From: CAZLLV01 sp964560325
Lineage (GTDB): Bacteria > Acidobacteriota > Thermoanaerobaculia > Multivoradales > DATKCC01
Direction of reading: 5' to 3'
DNA length: 8,321 nt
Assembly: GCA_964560325.1 (NCBI GenBank)
Contig: CAZLLV010000154.1
Location: 1 to 8,321, forward strand
A program made the position numbers and the translations under genes. Shown here piece after piece: positions 1 through 8,321 of the stretch (its first letter is position 1; every line of letters begins with the position of its first letter). The notes under the pieces are model-generated. The model saw only the letters and a list, made by a program, of their open reading frames with translations, ran no database searches and was not told the DNA's origin.

Positions 1-299
1 TCCCGCAGCCCCGCTCGCGGGAAGCGCTCCTCGATCTCCCGGCGGACCGCGTCGCCTTGCTCTCTCCTTCGTTCGAGATACGCCTCGACCTCTTCCCGAT
101 GCCGGAGGTAGTACGCGATCGCGGCGTAGATGTCCGCGATGTCGAGCGACGAGTAGTCCTGTGCGATCTGCTCCGGAGTCGCCCCGTTTCGGTAGGCGCT
201 CAGCAACGTGTCGAGCGTCACCCGCGTCCCACCGACGCGGATCACTCCATCGGCGTCCTCCTGCAGAGGCAGCGGCTCGGAACGTATCAAGACAGCCAT
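1..299 (-). CDS. DUF433 domain protein, probable antitoxin, 3' end cut by the window edge
   Basis: The reading frame starts at ATG 299-297 and stays open to the left edge, giving 99 residues without a stop. The protein begins MAVLIRSEPL and carries the pattern of the DUF433 family: a short N-terminal strand region, 'GVIRVGGTRVTLDTLL', then 'AYRNGATPEQIAQDYSSLD' and 'ADIYAAIAYYLRHREEVEAY'. This is a small helix-turn-helix-like fold, followed by a charged Arg/Glu-rich helix. Known of the family: DUF433 genes are often antitoxins lying directly before a DUF5615 PIN-like toxin gene. If that holds here, the toxin lies just beyond base 1. A purine-rich GAGGAG about 10 nt before the ATG supports the start, and a TATACT (minus strand, 327-322) could be a -10 box, but I see no convincing -35. 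Separation from the upstream barrel gene by 85 bp suggests its own transcription unit. The family call is fairly sure; the antitoxin role is inference. Confidence 0.8.
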   Translation of the reverse strand, partial: MAVLIRSEPLPLQEDADGVIRVGGTRVTLDTLLSAYRNGATPEQIAQDYSSLDIADIYAAIAYYLRHREEVEAYLERRREQGDAVRREIEERFPRAGLR

Positions 300-365
300 C
301 TCGATTCTTCTCCTCGTCGGCAGTATAGACGAGGCGGAACCGGAAGGCTCCGCGGAGGACTCCTT

Positions 366-380
366 CGACGGGCGCCGTCG
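366..380 (-). terminator. Small GC hairpin after the outer-membrane protein gene, possible terminator
   Basis: Five bases after the TGA of the barrel gene, the minus strand reads CGACGG-CGC-CCGTCG, a perfect 6-bp stem with a 3-nt loop. A second palindrome, CTCCGCGGAG, follows shortly. There is no T-run after either, so this is not a classical intrinsic terminator. It may act with Rho, protect the 3' end, or be chance in GC-rich DNA. Confidence 0.25.
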
Positions 381-384
381 AGAC

Positions 385-1185
385 TCAGAACCGGTAGCGG
401 AGCGAGAGGCCCACGCCGAGGGTCTCCAGGTCAGCGTGGGTGCCGGCGATGTCGAGAGTGAAGGTGCGCGCGGGGCGGACGATGGTCGCCTCGCCGGCGT
501 CGGTGCGGACCTCGCCCAGGTCGCTGTACCGGACCGCGAGGTCGAGAGTCGACGATTCGCTGAGCTGCAGCGCCAATCCGGCGGAGGCCGCCCAGGCGAA
601 GTCGGTGTGGCTGCCGCCCTGGGTGACCGTGACGGCCGCGGGGCCGATCCCCGGGAAAGCGTAGGTCACCTCGTCGACCTCGTTGCGTGACGCGCCGACC
701 CCGACGGCGACGAACGGCTGCACGCGCCACGCCGCCGGGCCGAGGTCGTAGGCGAGGCCGACGAACGCCGCGAGCGACTCGGCGTCGGCGGTCACCGGCT
801 GCTCCTCGGTCACGTCGAGGAAGTTCGCCTCGGCGTCGAGCGCGAGCCCCGGTCGCGCGACCAGCGCCACCTCGACCCGCATCCGCGGCGAGACCTCCCA
901 GCCGACGCCGAGATCGACCGCCGCCGCCTCACCGAAGTCCCCGCGCGCCCCGAGCGTCCGTCCGTCCGGCCCGGCGGCGCACCCGAAGAGCGCCGGCGGC
1001 TCGTTCGAAGAGCAATCGAGATCGCGGACGGTCGTGTCCCCCGACCCGTCGTACCCCGCGCCGACGCGGACGTAGAGCGGGGGCTCGGCCGAAGCGGACG
1101 GCGACGCGGCGAGGGCGAGCGCCGAAGCCAGGAGCGCAAGGGGCAGACGCGGTGAGAGCCGGTGGAGGATCACGATGCGCGTCAT
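385..1185 (-). CDS. Secreted outer-membrane beta-barrel protein (opacity/Msp4-like small porin fold)
   Basis: This is a 266-aa protein. Residues 1-33 form a signal peptide: basic start (MTRIVILHRLSPR), a hydrophobic Leu/Ala core, and a cleavage motif SASA before Glu34. The mature part alternates polar and hydrophobic residues in repeated short strands, such as 'LYVRVGAGYD', 'AAVDLGVGWEVS', 'MRVEVALVA', 'LAAFVGLAYDLG', 'VQPFVAVGVGAS', 'FAWAASAGLALQL', 'STLDLAVRYSDLG' and 'TLGVGLSLRYRF'. That is what an eight-stranded barrel with surface loops looks like. The last residue is Phe after Tyr-Arg, the usual BAM-recognition ending. C58 and C69 lie in the first long loop and could form a disulfide. 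The frame runs on upstream to 1686, but that part overlaps the 94-aa gene and pyrE in another frame. ATG 1185, just before a signal peptide and 9 nt after GAGGG, is the credible start. It lies 23 bp after the 94-aa gene, so it is probably cotranscribed. Ligand and exact family are unknown; membrane location is well supported. Confidence 0.85.
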   Translation of the reverse strand: MTRIVILHRLSPRLPLALLASALALAASPSASAEPPLYVRVGAGYDGSGDTTVRDLDCSSNEPPALFGCAAGPDGRTLGARGDFGEAAAVDLGVGWEVSPRMRVEVALVARPGLALDAEANFLDVTEEQPVTADAESLAAFVGLAYDLGPAAWRVQPFVAVGVGASRNEVDEVTYAFPGIGPAAVTVTQGGSHTDFAWAASAGLALQLSESSTLDLAVRYSDLGEVRTDAGEATIVRPARTFTLDIAGTHADLETLGVGLSLRYRF

Positions 1186-1208
1186 GGGAAGCGACCCTCG
1201 GGGCCGCG

Positions 1209-1493
1209 TCAGAACCCGAATCCGCGGGTCCTCCGTCCGAGGCGGCCCTTGAACAGGTGGTCCATGGCGGCCTGGAGGGCTTCGATGCGGCCCTGCTCGT
1301 CGACCGCTTTGGCGTCGATCTCGACGTCCCAGGGCATGTCCGCGGTGTCCTCGACGCGCACCGACCAGCGGCGCTTCTTCGGGTTCCAGTCGCCCCACTC
1401 TCCGTCGGGGCGCGGGCCGGCCAGGTCCCAGCCGGTGGGTAGGTAGCTGCGCAGCTCTTCCTCGGTGTAGCCGAACGGTGGGTGCTGGCTCAT
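1209..1493 (-). CDS. Conserved-looking 94-aa protein of unknown function, translationally coupled to pyrE
   Basis: I do not recognise a named domain. The protein is short, acidic in the middle and basic at the end. It contains five Trp (22, 33, 36, 43, 55). An N-terminal 'YTEEELRSYLPTGW' segment looks like a short helix plus turn. A central 'GDWNPKKRRWSVRVEDTADMPW' with 'DVEIDAKAV' suggests a few antiparallel strands. Residues 67-85 ('GRIEALQAAMDHLFKGRLG') form a likely amphipathic helix, followed by a basic, Gly/Phe-rich tail (GRRTRGFGF). It has no signal peptide or membrane segment, so it is probably cytoplasmic. Its ATG overlaps the pyrE stop as ATGA, and an AGGAGAG Shine-Dalgarno lies about 8 nt upstream inside the pyrE 3' end, so coding status is strong. 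Gene order ties it to pyrE and the barrel gene but does not give a function. Confidence 0.8.
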   Translation of the reverse strand: MSQHPPFGYTEEELRSYLPTGWDLAGPRPDGEWGDWNPKKRRWSVRVEDTADMPWDVEIDAKAVDEQGRIEALQAAMDHLFKGRLGRRTRGFGF

Positions 1494-2163
1494 GGTGTGC
1501 TCTCTCCTGTCCGGTCTCGGCCGGTCGTCTCGTTCTGGGTGGAGCGGCTCCCCGGCTTGACCGCCGTGCCGCCCTCGCGACAGAGCGGGCACTCTTCGGC
1601 CGCCCAGGTCGGCAGGTCGAGCGCCAGGAGGTGGAAGAAGGGGACGTCGAACGGCTCCTGATCCGGGCCGGAGCCGCCGTCCGCACGGCCGGTCCGGTCG
1701 ACGATCGAGCCGACCGCCAGCACCTTCGCCCCGGCGCCCTCGACCGCCGCCGCCGCCTCGCGCGTCGACTTGCCGGTGGTCACCACGTCCTCCACGATCA
1801 CCGCCCGCTCCCCGGCCCGGAAGCCGAAGCCGCGGCGCAGGGCCATCGCGCCGTCCTTCCTCTCGGTGAAGCGGAACGGCACGCCGAGCGCCGCCGCCAC
1901 CTCGTGGCCGATGATCACGCCGCCGAGCGCCGGGGAGACGACCGTCTCCGGCCGCAGCGACGCGAGCAGCCGCGCGAGCCCTCGCCCCACCCGCCGCGCC
2001 CGCGCCGGGTCCTGGAGCAGCAGGGCGCACTGGACGTAGCCGGGCGAGTGGCGCCCCGACGACAGCTCGAAGTGCCCGCTCTGGTACGCCCCGCTCTCCT
2101 CCAACAGCCCCTGGACGGCTTCCGGCCCGAGGGCCTCGCGCTCCGGGCGTCGCTCCTCCCCCT

Positions 2164-2167
<4 letters not shown>
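1490..2167 (-). CDS. pyrE: Orotate phosphoribosyltransferase, TTG start
   Basis: PyrE joins orotate to PRPP to make orotidine 5'-monophosphate, the fifth step of de novo UMP synthesis, in the cytoplasm. The 225-aa product has the family hallmarks in order: 'GHFELSSGRHSPGYVQC' at 31-47, 'SPALGGVIIGHEVA' at 78-91, the 'FTERKDG' catalytic-loop region at 100-106, and the PRPP-binding motif 'VIVEDVVTTGKS' at 123-134. Near the C-terminus, 'ECPLCREG' and 'KPGSR' (204-208) match the Thermus-type subfamily. About 17 residues follow KPGSR, which is where I expect this subfamily to end. The frame opens upstream to ATG 2263, but that would overlap the regulator gene by 100 bp and give non-homologous sequence. 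TTG 2167-2165 instead overlaps the regulator stop as TTGA and sits 6 nt after a GGGAGGA Shine-Dalgarno, so I chose it. The 3' end overlaps the next gene as ATGA. Enzyme identity is near certain; the start is likely. Confidence 0.93.
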
Positions 2168-3531
<1,364 letters not shown>

Positions 3532-3544
3532 GGCGAACGCGACT

Positions 3545-5179
3545 CTACCGTGGCTTCTGGGGGAAGGCGAAGAGCGGGGCGACTTCCTGGCCGCCGACGT
3601 AGCGGCGGATGTAGAGCCGCATCCGAGAGCCGGGCGCGGCCTCCTCGATCGCCGACTCGAACTCGGCCACGCTCGTCACCGCCCGGCCGTTGACCTCGGT
3701 CAGCACATAGAGAACGCCGTCGTTCGTCACCCCCTGGTCCCAGAGCGGGCTGTCGGGCCAGATCTGGGTGATCCACACGCCGTCGACCTCGGCCGGGATG
3801 CCGTGGGTCTGCCGGTTGCCCGGCGTCAGATCCTGGTAGCGGATGCCGAGCCAGTCGATCCCACGCTGCTCCGGCCGCGCCTCCTCCTCCGGCTCCTCGC
3901 TCTCGCCCGGCCGCTCGGTCAGGCGCACCTCGAGCTCCCGCGGCTCGCCGTCGCGCAGCACCTCCAGGGTCACGCGCGCTCCCGGCCCCTGAGCCGACAC
4001 GTAATCGATCAGCTCGCGCGTGTCGCGGACCTCCCGCCCGTCGACCCGCACCACCACGTCGCCGTGCTCCAGGCCGGCCTCGGCGCCCGGCGCGTCCTCG
4101 ACCACCTGGGTCACCAGCACGCCCGTCCCGGCCTCCACGCCGAACGCCTCCGCGGCCTCGTAGTCGAGGTCACGGATCACCACGCCCAGGTAGCCGCGCC
4201 GGACCTCCCCGTCGTCCCGGAGCTGCGGCAGGATCTGGGCGAGCGTCTTGACCGGCACGGCGAAGCCGATGTTCTCGGCGCCCCAGTTGATCAGCGTCGC
4301 GATCCCCACGACCCGCCCCTGGAGGTCGACCACCGGGCCGCCCGAGTTGCCGAAGTTGATCGCCGCGTCGGTCTGGATGAAGTCCTCGAACGACGTGTCG
4401 AGCACGCCGAGCGAGCGACCCTTCGCGCTCACCACGCCGACGGTCACCGTCTGGTCGAGCTGGAGCGGGCTGCCGACGACCATCACCCACTCCCCCACCC
4501 GCAGGGCGTCGCTGTCGCCCAGCTCCAGGTAGGGCAGCGGCCGGCCGGTGTCGATCTGGAGGAGGGCCACGTCGGTCGCCGTGTCGACGCCCTTCACCAC
4601 GGCTTCGAAGTCGCGCCCTTCCAGCACCACCTCCACCCGGTCCGCCCCCTCGATCACGTGGTTGTTGGTGACCACCAGGCCGTCCGCGCTCACCACGAAG
4701 CCGCTGCCGGTCGAGCGCTGCGGCACCGGCGCCCGCCGCGGCCCGGCCTCGCCGTCGGGGTCGCCGCCCCGGGGTCCGAAGAAGAGGTCGAACGGATCGA
4801 CGTTCGCCTCGTCGGCCTGCCGCTCGACCCGGGACGCCTCGATCGCCACCACCGCCGGCCGGATCGCTTCGGCCAGCTCGGCGAAGTCGGGCAGCGAGCC
4901 GGCGACGCTCGGCACCGTCACCGGTCCGCCGCCGCCCCCCTGAGCCCAGCCGGAGGGCGTGGTCGAGAGGCCGGAGGCGAGGACGAAGCCGAAGATGGTG
5001 CCGGCCAGGATAAGGACGAGCGCGGCGATCTGGCGGGCGTGCATCCGGGGCCGCCTCGCGGGAGCCGCGTGGAGATCGGCGGCCGGCGGCGGCGCCGGGC
5101 GCTCGGGAGCGGGCTCCGGGCTCTCGGAGGACGCCGGCGGGGAAGAGGGCGACGTCGGATCGGAGGAGTCGGGGTTCAT
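3545..5179 (-). CDS. Membrane-anchored DegP/HtrA-type serine protease with two PDZ domains
   Basis: A 544-aa envelope protease and chaperone of the S1C (trypsin-like) family, degrading misfolded exported proteins. Residues 1-45 are a cytoplasmic Pro/Ser/Glu-rich tail. Residues 49-70 ('QIAALVLILAGTIFGFVLAS') form one membrane helix or uncleaved signal anchor, then comes a Gly-rich linker. The protease domain carries the complete triad: His174 in 'TNNHVIEG', Asp203 in 'ATDVALLQI' and Ser279 in 'NFGNSGGPVV'. PDZ1 spans about 328-420 ('RGYLGVVIRDLDYEAAEAFG'). An acidic linker (425-438, rich in Glu) leads to a second, more divergent PDZ at about 442-530, and the protein ends 'LFAFPQKPR'. The start ATG has GGAAGG just upstream. 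It heads the minus-strand operon, with the sigma54 regulator 13 bp behind it. It could be called degP, degQ or mucD; the sequence alone does not decide. The function class is certain. Confidence 0.95.
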   Translation of the reverse strand: MNPDSSDPTSPSSPPASSESPEPAPERPAPPPAADLHAAPARRPRMHARQIAALVLILAGTIFGFVLASGLSTTPSGWAQGGGGGPVTVPSVAGSLPDFAELAEAIRPAVVAIEASRVERQADEANVDPFDLFFGPRGGDPDGEAGPRRAPVPQRSTGSGFVVSADGLVVTNNHVIEGADRVEVVLEGRDFEAVVKGVDTATDVALLQIDTGRPLPYLELGDSDALRVGEWVMVVGSPLQLDQTVTVGVVSAKGRSLGVLDTSFEDFIQTDAAINFGNSGGPVVDLQGRVVGIATLINWGAENIGFAVPVKTLAQILPQLRDDGEVRRGYLGVVIRDLDYEAAEAFGVEAGTGVLVTQVVEDAPGAEAGLEHGDVVVRVDGREVRDTRELIDYVSAQGPGARVTLEVLRDGEPRELEVRLTERPGESEEPEEEARPEQRGIDWLGIRYQDLTPGNRQTHGIPAEVDGVWITQIWPDSPLWDQGVTNDGVLYVLTEVNGRAVTSVAEFESAIEEAAPGSRMRLYIRRYVGGQEVAPLFAFPQKPR

Positions 5180-5208
5180 GAAGCCTTCCAGGCGAGGCGC
5201 ACACGGCG

Positions 5209-5226
5209 CGGGAATCTCGGGAATCG
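5209..5226. repeat. Tandem 9-bp direct repeat upstream of degP
   Basis: CGGGAATCT is followed at once by CGGGAATCG, eight of nine bases identical. The repeat lies about 30-47 bp before the degP ATG, in its untranslated leader or promoter. It could be an operator half-site pair or chance; nothing else supports it. Confidence 0.3.
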
Positions 5227-5309
5227 GGGGCCGGACCGTCGCGCCGCGGGGCCGACCGGACCCCGAGCCTAGCAGGGGAATGATCCCGCGTGGTGCCGCG
5301 TTGCCCCGA

Positions 5310-5338
5310 TTGCCGGGTCTCCGAGGCTCTGCTACACT
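5310..5338 (+). promoter_or_regulatory. Candidate sigma70 promoter P1 for rimP-nusA-infB
   Basis: TTGCCG (5310-5315), a 17-bp spacer and TACACT (5333-5338) match four of six bases in each box. It points toward rimP and would start a transcript near 5345. It is weaker than P2 downstream. Confidence 0.4.
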
Positions 5339-5376
5339 CGCTCTCCGGCAACGGCAGGCTCGTCCTGGCGGGTGGA

Positions 5377-5405
5377 TTGAGTCCGTCCGCCCGATGGGCT
5401 ATAAT
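5377..5405 (+). promoter_or_regulatory. Sigma70 promoter P2 for rimP-nusA-infB
   Basis: TTGAGT (5377-5382), a 17-bp spacer and a perfect TATAAT (5400-5405) make the best promoter in the window. In DNA this GC-rich, such a match is unlikely by chance. The predicted start is near 5412, about 100 nt before the rimP GTG. The -10 box lies inside a small inverted repeat, GGCT-N7-AGCC (5397-5411). Confidence 0.7.
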
Positions 5406-5437
5406 TCAGCCTGTCGCCTTGCCTCGACCGCTAAGGG

Positions 5438-5462
5438 AGTGGGCATCTCGCCCACTTTTTTT
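5438..5462 (+). terminator. Intrinsic terminator in the rimP leader, likely attenuator
   Basis: AGTGGGC (5438-5444), a 5-nt loop ATCTC, then GCCCACT (5450-5456) form a perfect 7-bp stem. A run of seven T (5456-5462) follows directly. The T-run exists only on the plus strand, so it terminates plus-strand transcription. It lies about 26 nt after the predicted P2 start, with no plus-strand gene before it in the window. Known: rimP-nusA leaders in other bacteria carry terminators or structured leaders, and NusA stimulates hairpin termination. Inferred: this is an attenuator of the operon, perhaps controlled by NusA itself. Confidence 0.75.
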
Positions 5463-5470
5463 GTTGGGCG
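5449..5470 (+). promoter_or_regulatory. Alternative hairpin that would compete with the leader terminator
   Basis: CGCCCA (5449-5454), the 3' arm of the terminator stem, is also complementary to TGGGCG (5465-5470), with the T-run in the 10-nt loop. The two stems cannot form together. The competing stem is a candidate antiterminator, but it is slightly weaker and forms only once its later arm has been transcribed. Pairing is seen; regulation is inferred. Confidence 0.4.
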
Positions 5471-5512
5471 AAAAGAGGGTCGACGAGGGCCGAGCGACGA
5501 GATCCGACGACA

Positions 5513-6007
5513 GTGGAGACGGCGAACACGACGAAGAAGACGGCGGGGCTCGACCCCGATCTCCTGCGAGAGATCGAGTCGGTGGTGGACCACAACGGGT
5601 GCGAGCTCTGGCACGCCGAGTACAAGGGCGGCCTGCTGCGGCTCTACATCGACCGTCCCGACACGCCCGGAGGGGTCGACCTCTCCGATTGCGAAGTCGT
5701 CTCCAAGCAGGTTTCGGCCCTGCTCGACGTGATGGACTTCGGCGCCGGGCGCTACACCCTCGAGGTGAGCTCTCCCGGCCTCGACCGGCGTCTCTACCGA
5801 CCGCGCGACTACGAGCGGTTCGCCGGCAGTCTGGCGCGGGTGACCTACCGGGACCCCGCGACCGGTGAGAAGCGGACCGACGTCGGGCGTCTCGGCGGCT
5901 ACCGGGAGGACCAGCGCGCGATCCTCCTGGAGTTGGAAGAGGGCGGCGAGGCGGTGAAGCTGCCCCTCGACGTGGTCGAGTCGGCGCGGCTCGAGATCGA
6001 ACTATAG
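5513..6007 (+). CDS. rimP: Ribosome maturation factor RimP, GTG start
   Basis: RimP helps late assembly of the 30S ribosomal subunit. The 164-aa product has the family's N-terminal alpha/beta domain (about 13-88) and C-terminal SH3-like barrel (about 92-160). The signature 'LEVSSPGLDR' lies at 83-92, followed by 'LYRPRDYERFAG', the usual start of the C-domain. 'LLRLYIDRPD' (41-50) and 'DLSDCEVVSKQVSALLD' (56-72) are also typical. The start is GTG 5513. No ATG, GTG or TTG lies in frame between the leader hairpin and it, and later candidates would cut into the domain. The Shine-Dalgarno is weak (purine-rich GACGAGA about 11 nt upstream), so initiation may be modest. It is first in the rimP-nusA-infB operon, 14 bp before nusA, behind the P2 promoter and the leader terminator. 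Confidence 0.93.
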   Translation: METANTTKKTAGLDPDLLREIESVVDHNGCELWHAEYKGGLLRLYIDRPDTPGGVDLSDCEVVSKQVSALLDVMDFGAGRYTLEVSSPGLDRRLYRPRDYERFAGSLARVTYRDPATGEKRTDVGRLGGYREDQRAILLELEEGGEAVKLPLDVVESARLEIEL

Positions 6008-6021
6008 GAACGCGAGAAGCG

Positions 6022-7551
<1,530 letters not shown>

Positions 7552-7630
7552 TCGCGGCGACGCACGGCGAGAGAGCGGACGGACTGGGCGCAACGGACGA
7601 GTGAGAGCGGAACGCGGAGCGAATATCGGT

Positions 7631-8321
7631 ATGGGAAAAATTCGGGTACAGGACCTGGCGAAGATGATGAATCTCCCGAGCCAGGAGCTCATCTTCAAGC
7701 TCAAGTCGATCGGGGTGCGCGTCGAAGGTGACGACGCCCAGATCGACACGGATACGCTCCAGGCGATCCTCCAGGGCAAAAAGCTCCCCCACCCGCGCGA
7801 GGTGATCCTGCGCGACGAAGAGTCGAAGGCCGCGGCACCTCGCAGCCCGCGCTCGACGCCGCGCCGCCGGCCGCCCACGAGCCCCCTGCGCCCGACCCGT
7901 CCGCGCACGGTGATCCACAAGGTCGACTCGAAGATCAAGTCGATCCCGACCCGCGAGCGGCCCGAGGAGAAGAAGCCCGAGCCGACGCCGGAGAGAGCCG
8001 CCCCGCAGGAGGCCGTGGCCGCCAAGAGCGAAGCCGCCGCCAAGGCCACCGAGGCGCCGGCCCAGAAGGCCGCCTCGGCTCCCGCGGCCGCCGCGCCCGA
8101 GCGCAAGGCGCCCGCGGCCGAGAAGGCGGTCGAGAAGAAGGCGGCTCCCGTCCGGCCCGCCGAGGAACCGGATTCCGAGGAGGAGATCCGCAAGCGCCCG
8201 AAGAAGAAGCGCCGCTCGGCCAAGCCCGCCGCCGACGAGGATCTCGCCACCTTCCGCGGCAAGCTCGAAGACCTGGACGAGGGCGAAGACATCACCGAGG
8301 AGGTCGCCGCCTCGGCCGGAC
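7631..8321 (+). CDS. infB: Translation initiation factor IF-2, N-terminal part, cut by the right edge
   Basis: The frame starts at ATG 7631 and stays open to the window end (230 codons). Residues 1-52 ('MGKIRVQDLAKMMNLPSQEL' and 'IFKLKSIGVRVEGDDAQIDT') are a clear IF-2 N-terminal domain. After it comes the long low-complexity linker typical of bacterial IF-2, here rich in Ala, Lys, Pro, Glu and Arg (about 65-210), with a basic 'KRPKKKRRSAK' patch. The GTPase and fMet-tRNA-binding domains would lie beyond the edge, so function is assigned from the N-domain and operon position. IF-2 loads fMet-tRNA onto the 30S subunit. The gap to nusA is 79 bp with no gene I can support. A GGAG lies 11 nt before the ATG, a wide spacing. 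No promoter or terminator is evident in the gap, so it is probably read through from nusA. Confidence 0.93.
   Translation, partial: MGKIRVQDLAKMMNLPSQELIFKLKSIGVRVEGDDAQIDTDTLQAILQGKKLPHPREVILRDEESKAAAPRSPRSTPRRRPPTSPLRPTRPRTVIHKVDSKIKSIPTRERPEEKKPEPTPERAAPQEAVAAKSEAAAKATEAPAQKAASAPAAAAPERKAPAAEKAVEKKAAPVRPAEEPDSEEEIRKRPKKKRRSAKPAADEDLATFRGKLEDLDEGEDITEEVAASAG

Larger units (their letters stand above)
5180..5512. other. Divergent control region between degP and rimP
   Basis: This is the only gene-free stretch over 300 bp. It separates the minus-strand degP operon from the plus-strand rimP operon. The rimP side (about 5300-5512) holds two sigma70-like promoters, a terminator hairpin and a competing hairpin, listed separately, and is AT-richer than the rest of the window. 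On the degP side I find a short direct repeat but no convincing -10/-35 pair. The best minus-strand -10 (TAGGCT, 5271-5266) is poor and has no matching -35. No tRNA or open frame of substance is visible here. Confidence 0.8.

Noticed and set aside
1186..1686. N-terminal extension of the outer-membrane protein frame to ATG 1686
   Set aside because: It would overlap the 94-aa gene and pyrE and put about 167 Arg/Pro-rich residues before an obvious signal peptide. The start at 1185 has a signal sequence and a ribosome site.
5291..5306. Sigma54-like promoter TGGTGCCGCGTTGCCC
   Set aside because: It resembles TGGCAC-N5-TTGC, but the GG-to-GC spacing is 9 rather than the strict 10 and the CAC part does not match.
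5180..5440. A tRNA gene before rimP, as in the E. coli metY-rimP operon
   Set aside because: I looked for a cloverleaf and a T-arm GTTCGA-type motif between degP and the leader terminator and found neither.

Overview
The window is about 8.3 kb of very GC-rich bacterial DNA that is almost fully coding. The organism looks Gram-negative: there is a secreted beta-barrel protein ending in Phe and a membrane-anchored DegP/HtrA-type periplasmic protease. Gene content and style (Thermus-type PyrE, sigma54 activator, NusA with a helix-hairpin-helix tail) would suit Acidobacteriota or a similar deep Gram-negative lineage. That placement is inference, because no rRNA or other marker is present.

Layout. 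Positions 1-5179 are all on the minus strand. Read in the direction of transcription they are: degP/htrA protease (5179-3545), an NtrC-family sigma54-dependent response regulator (3531-2164), pyrE (2167-1490), a 94-aa protein of unknown function (1493-1209), an outer-membrane beta-barrel protein (1185-385), and, after an 85-bp gap, a DUF433 antitoxin-like protein cut by the left edge (299-1). The first five are packed with gaps of 13 and 23 bp or 4-bp overlaps (TTGA and ATGA), so they look like one operon. It mixes envelope quality control, a transcriptional regulator and one pyrimidine enzyme.

Positions 5180-5512 are a 333-bp divergent control region. On the plus strand it holds two sigma70-type promoter candidates, the better being TTGAGT-N17-TATAAT. 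Just after the predicted start comes a strong hairpin followed by seven T. A second hairpin, which cannot form together with the first, overlaps its 3' arm. No plus-strand gene lies upstream in the window for that terminator to serve, so it is best read as a leader attenuator of the operon behind it.

Positions 5513-8321 are the plus-strand rimP-nusA-infB operon: ribosome maturation factor, transcription elongation/termination factor and the start of initiation factor IF-2, which runs off the right edge. No ylxR/ylxQ-type gene lies between nusA and infB.

I see no CRISPR array, insertion sequence, tRNA, rRNA or prophage gene. The genes are mainly ordinary core genes. The points most worth a second look are the rimP leader attenuator, the TTG start and overlaps around pyrE, the uncharacterised 94-aa gene coupled to pyrE, and the orphan response regulator next to degP.
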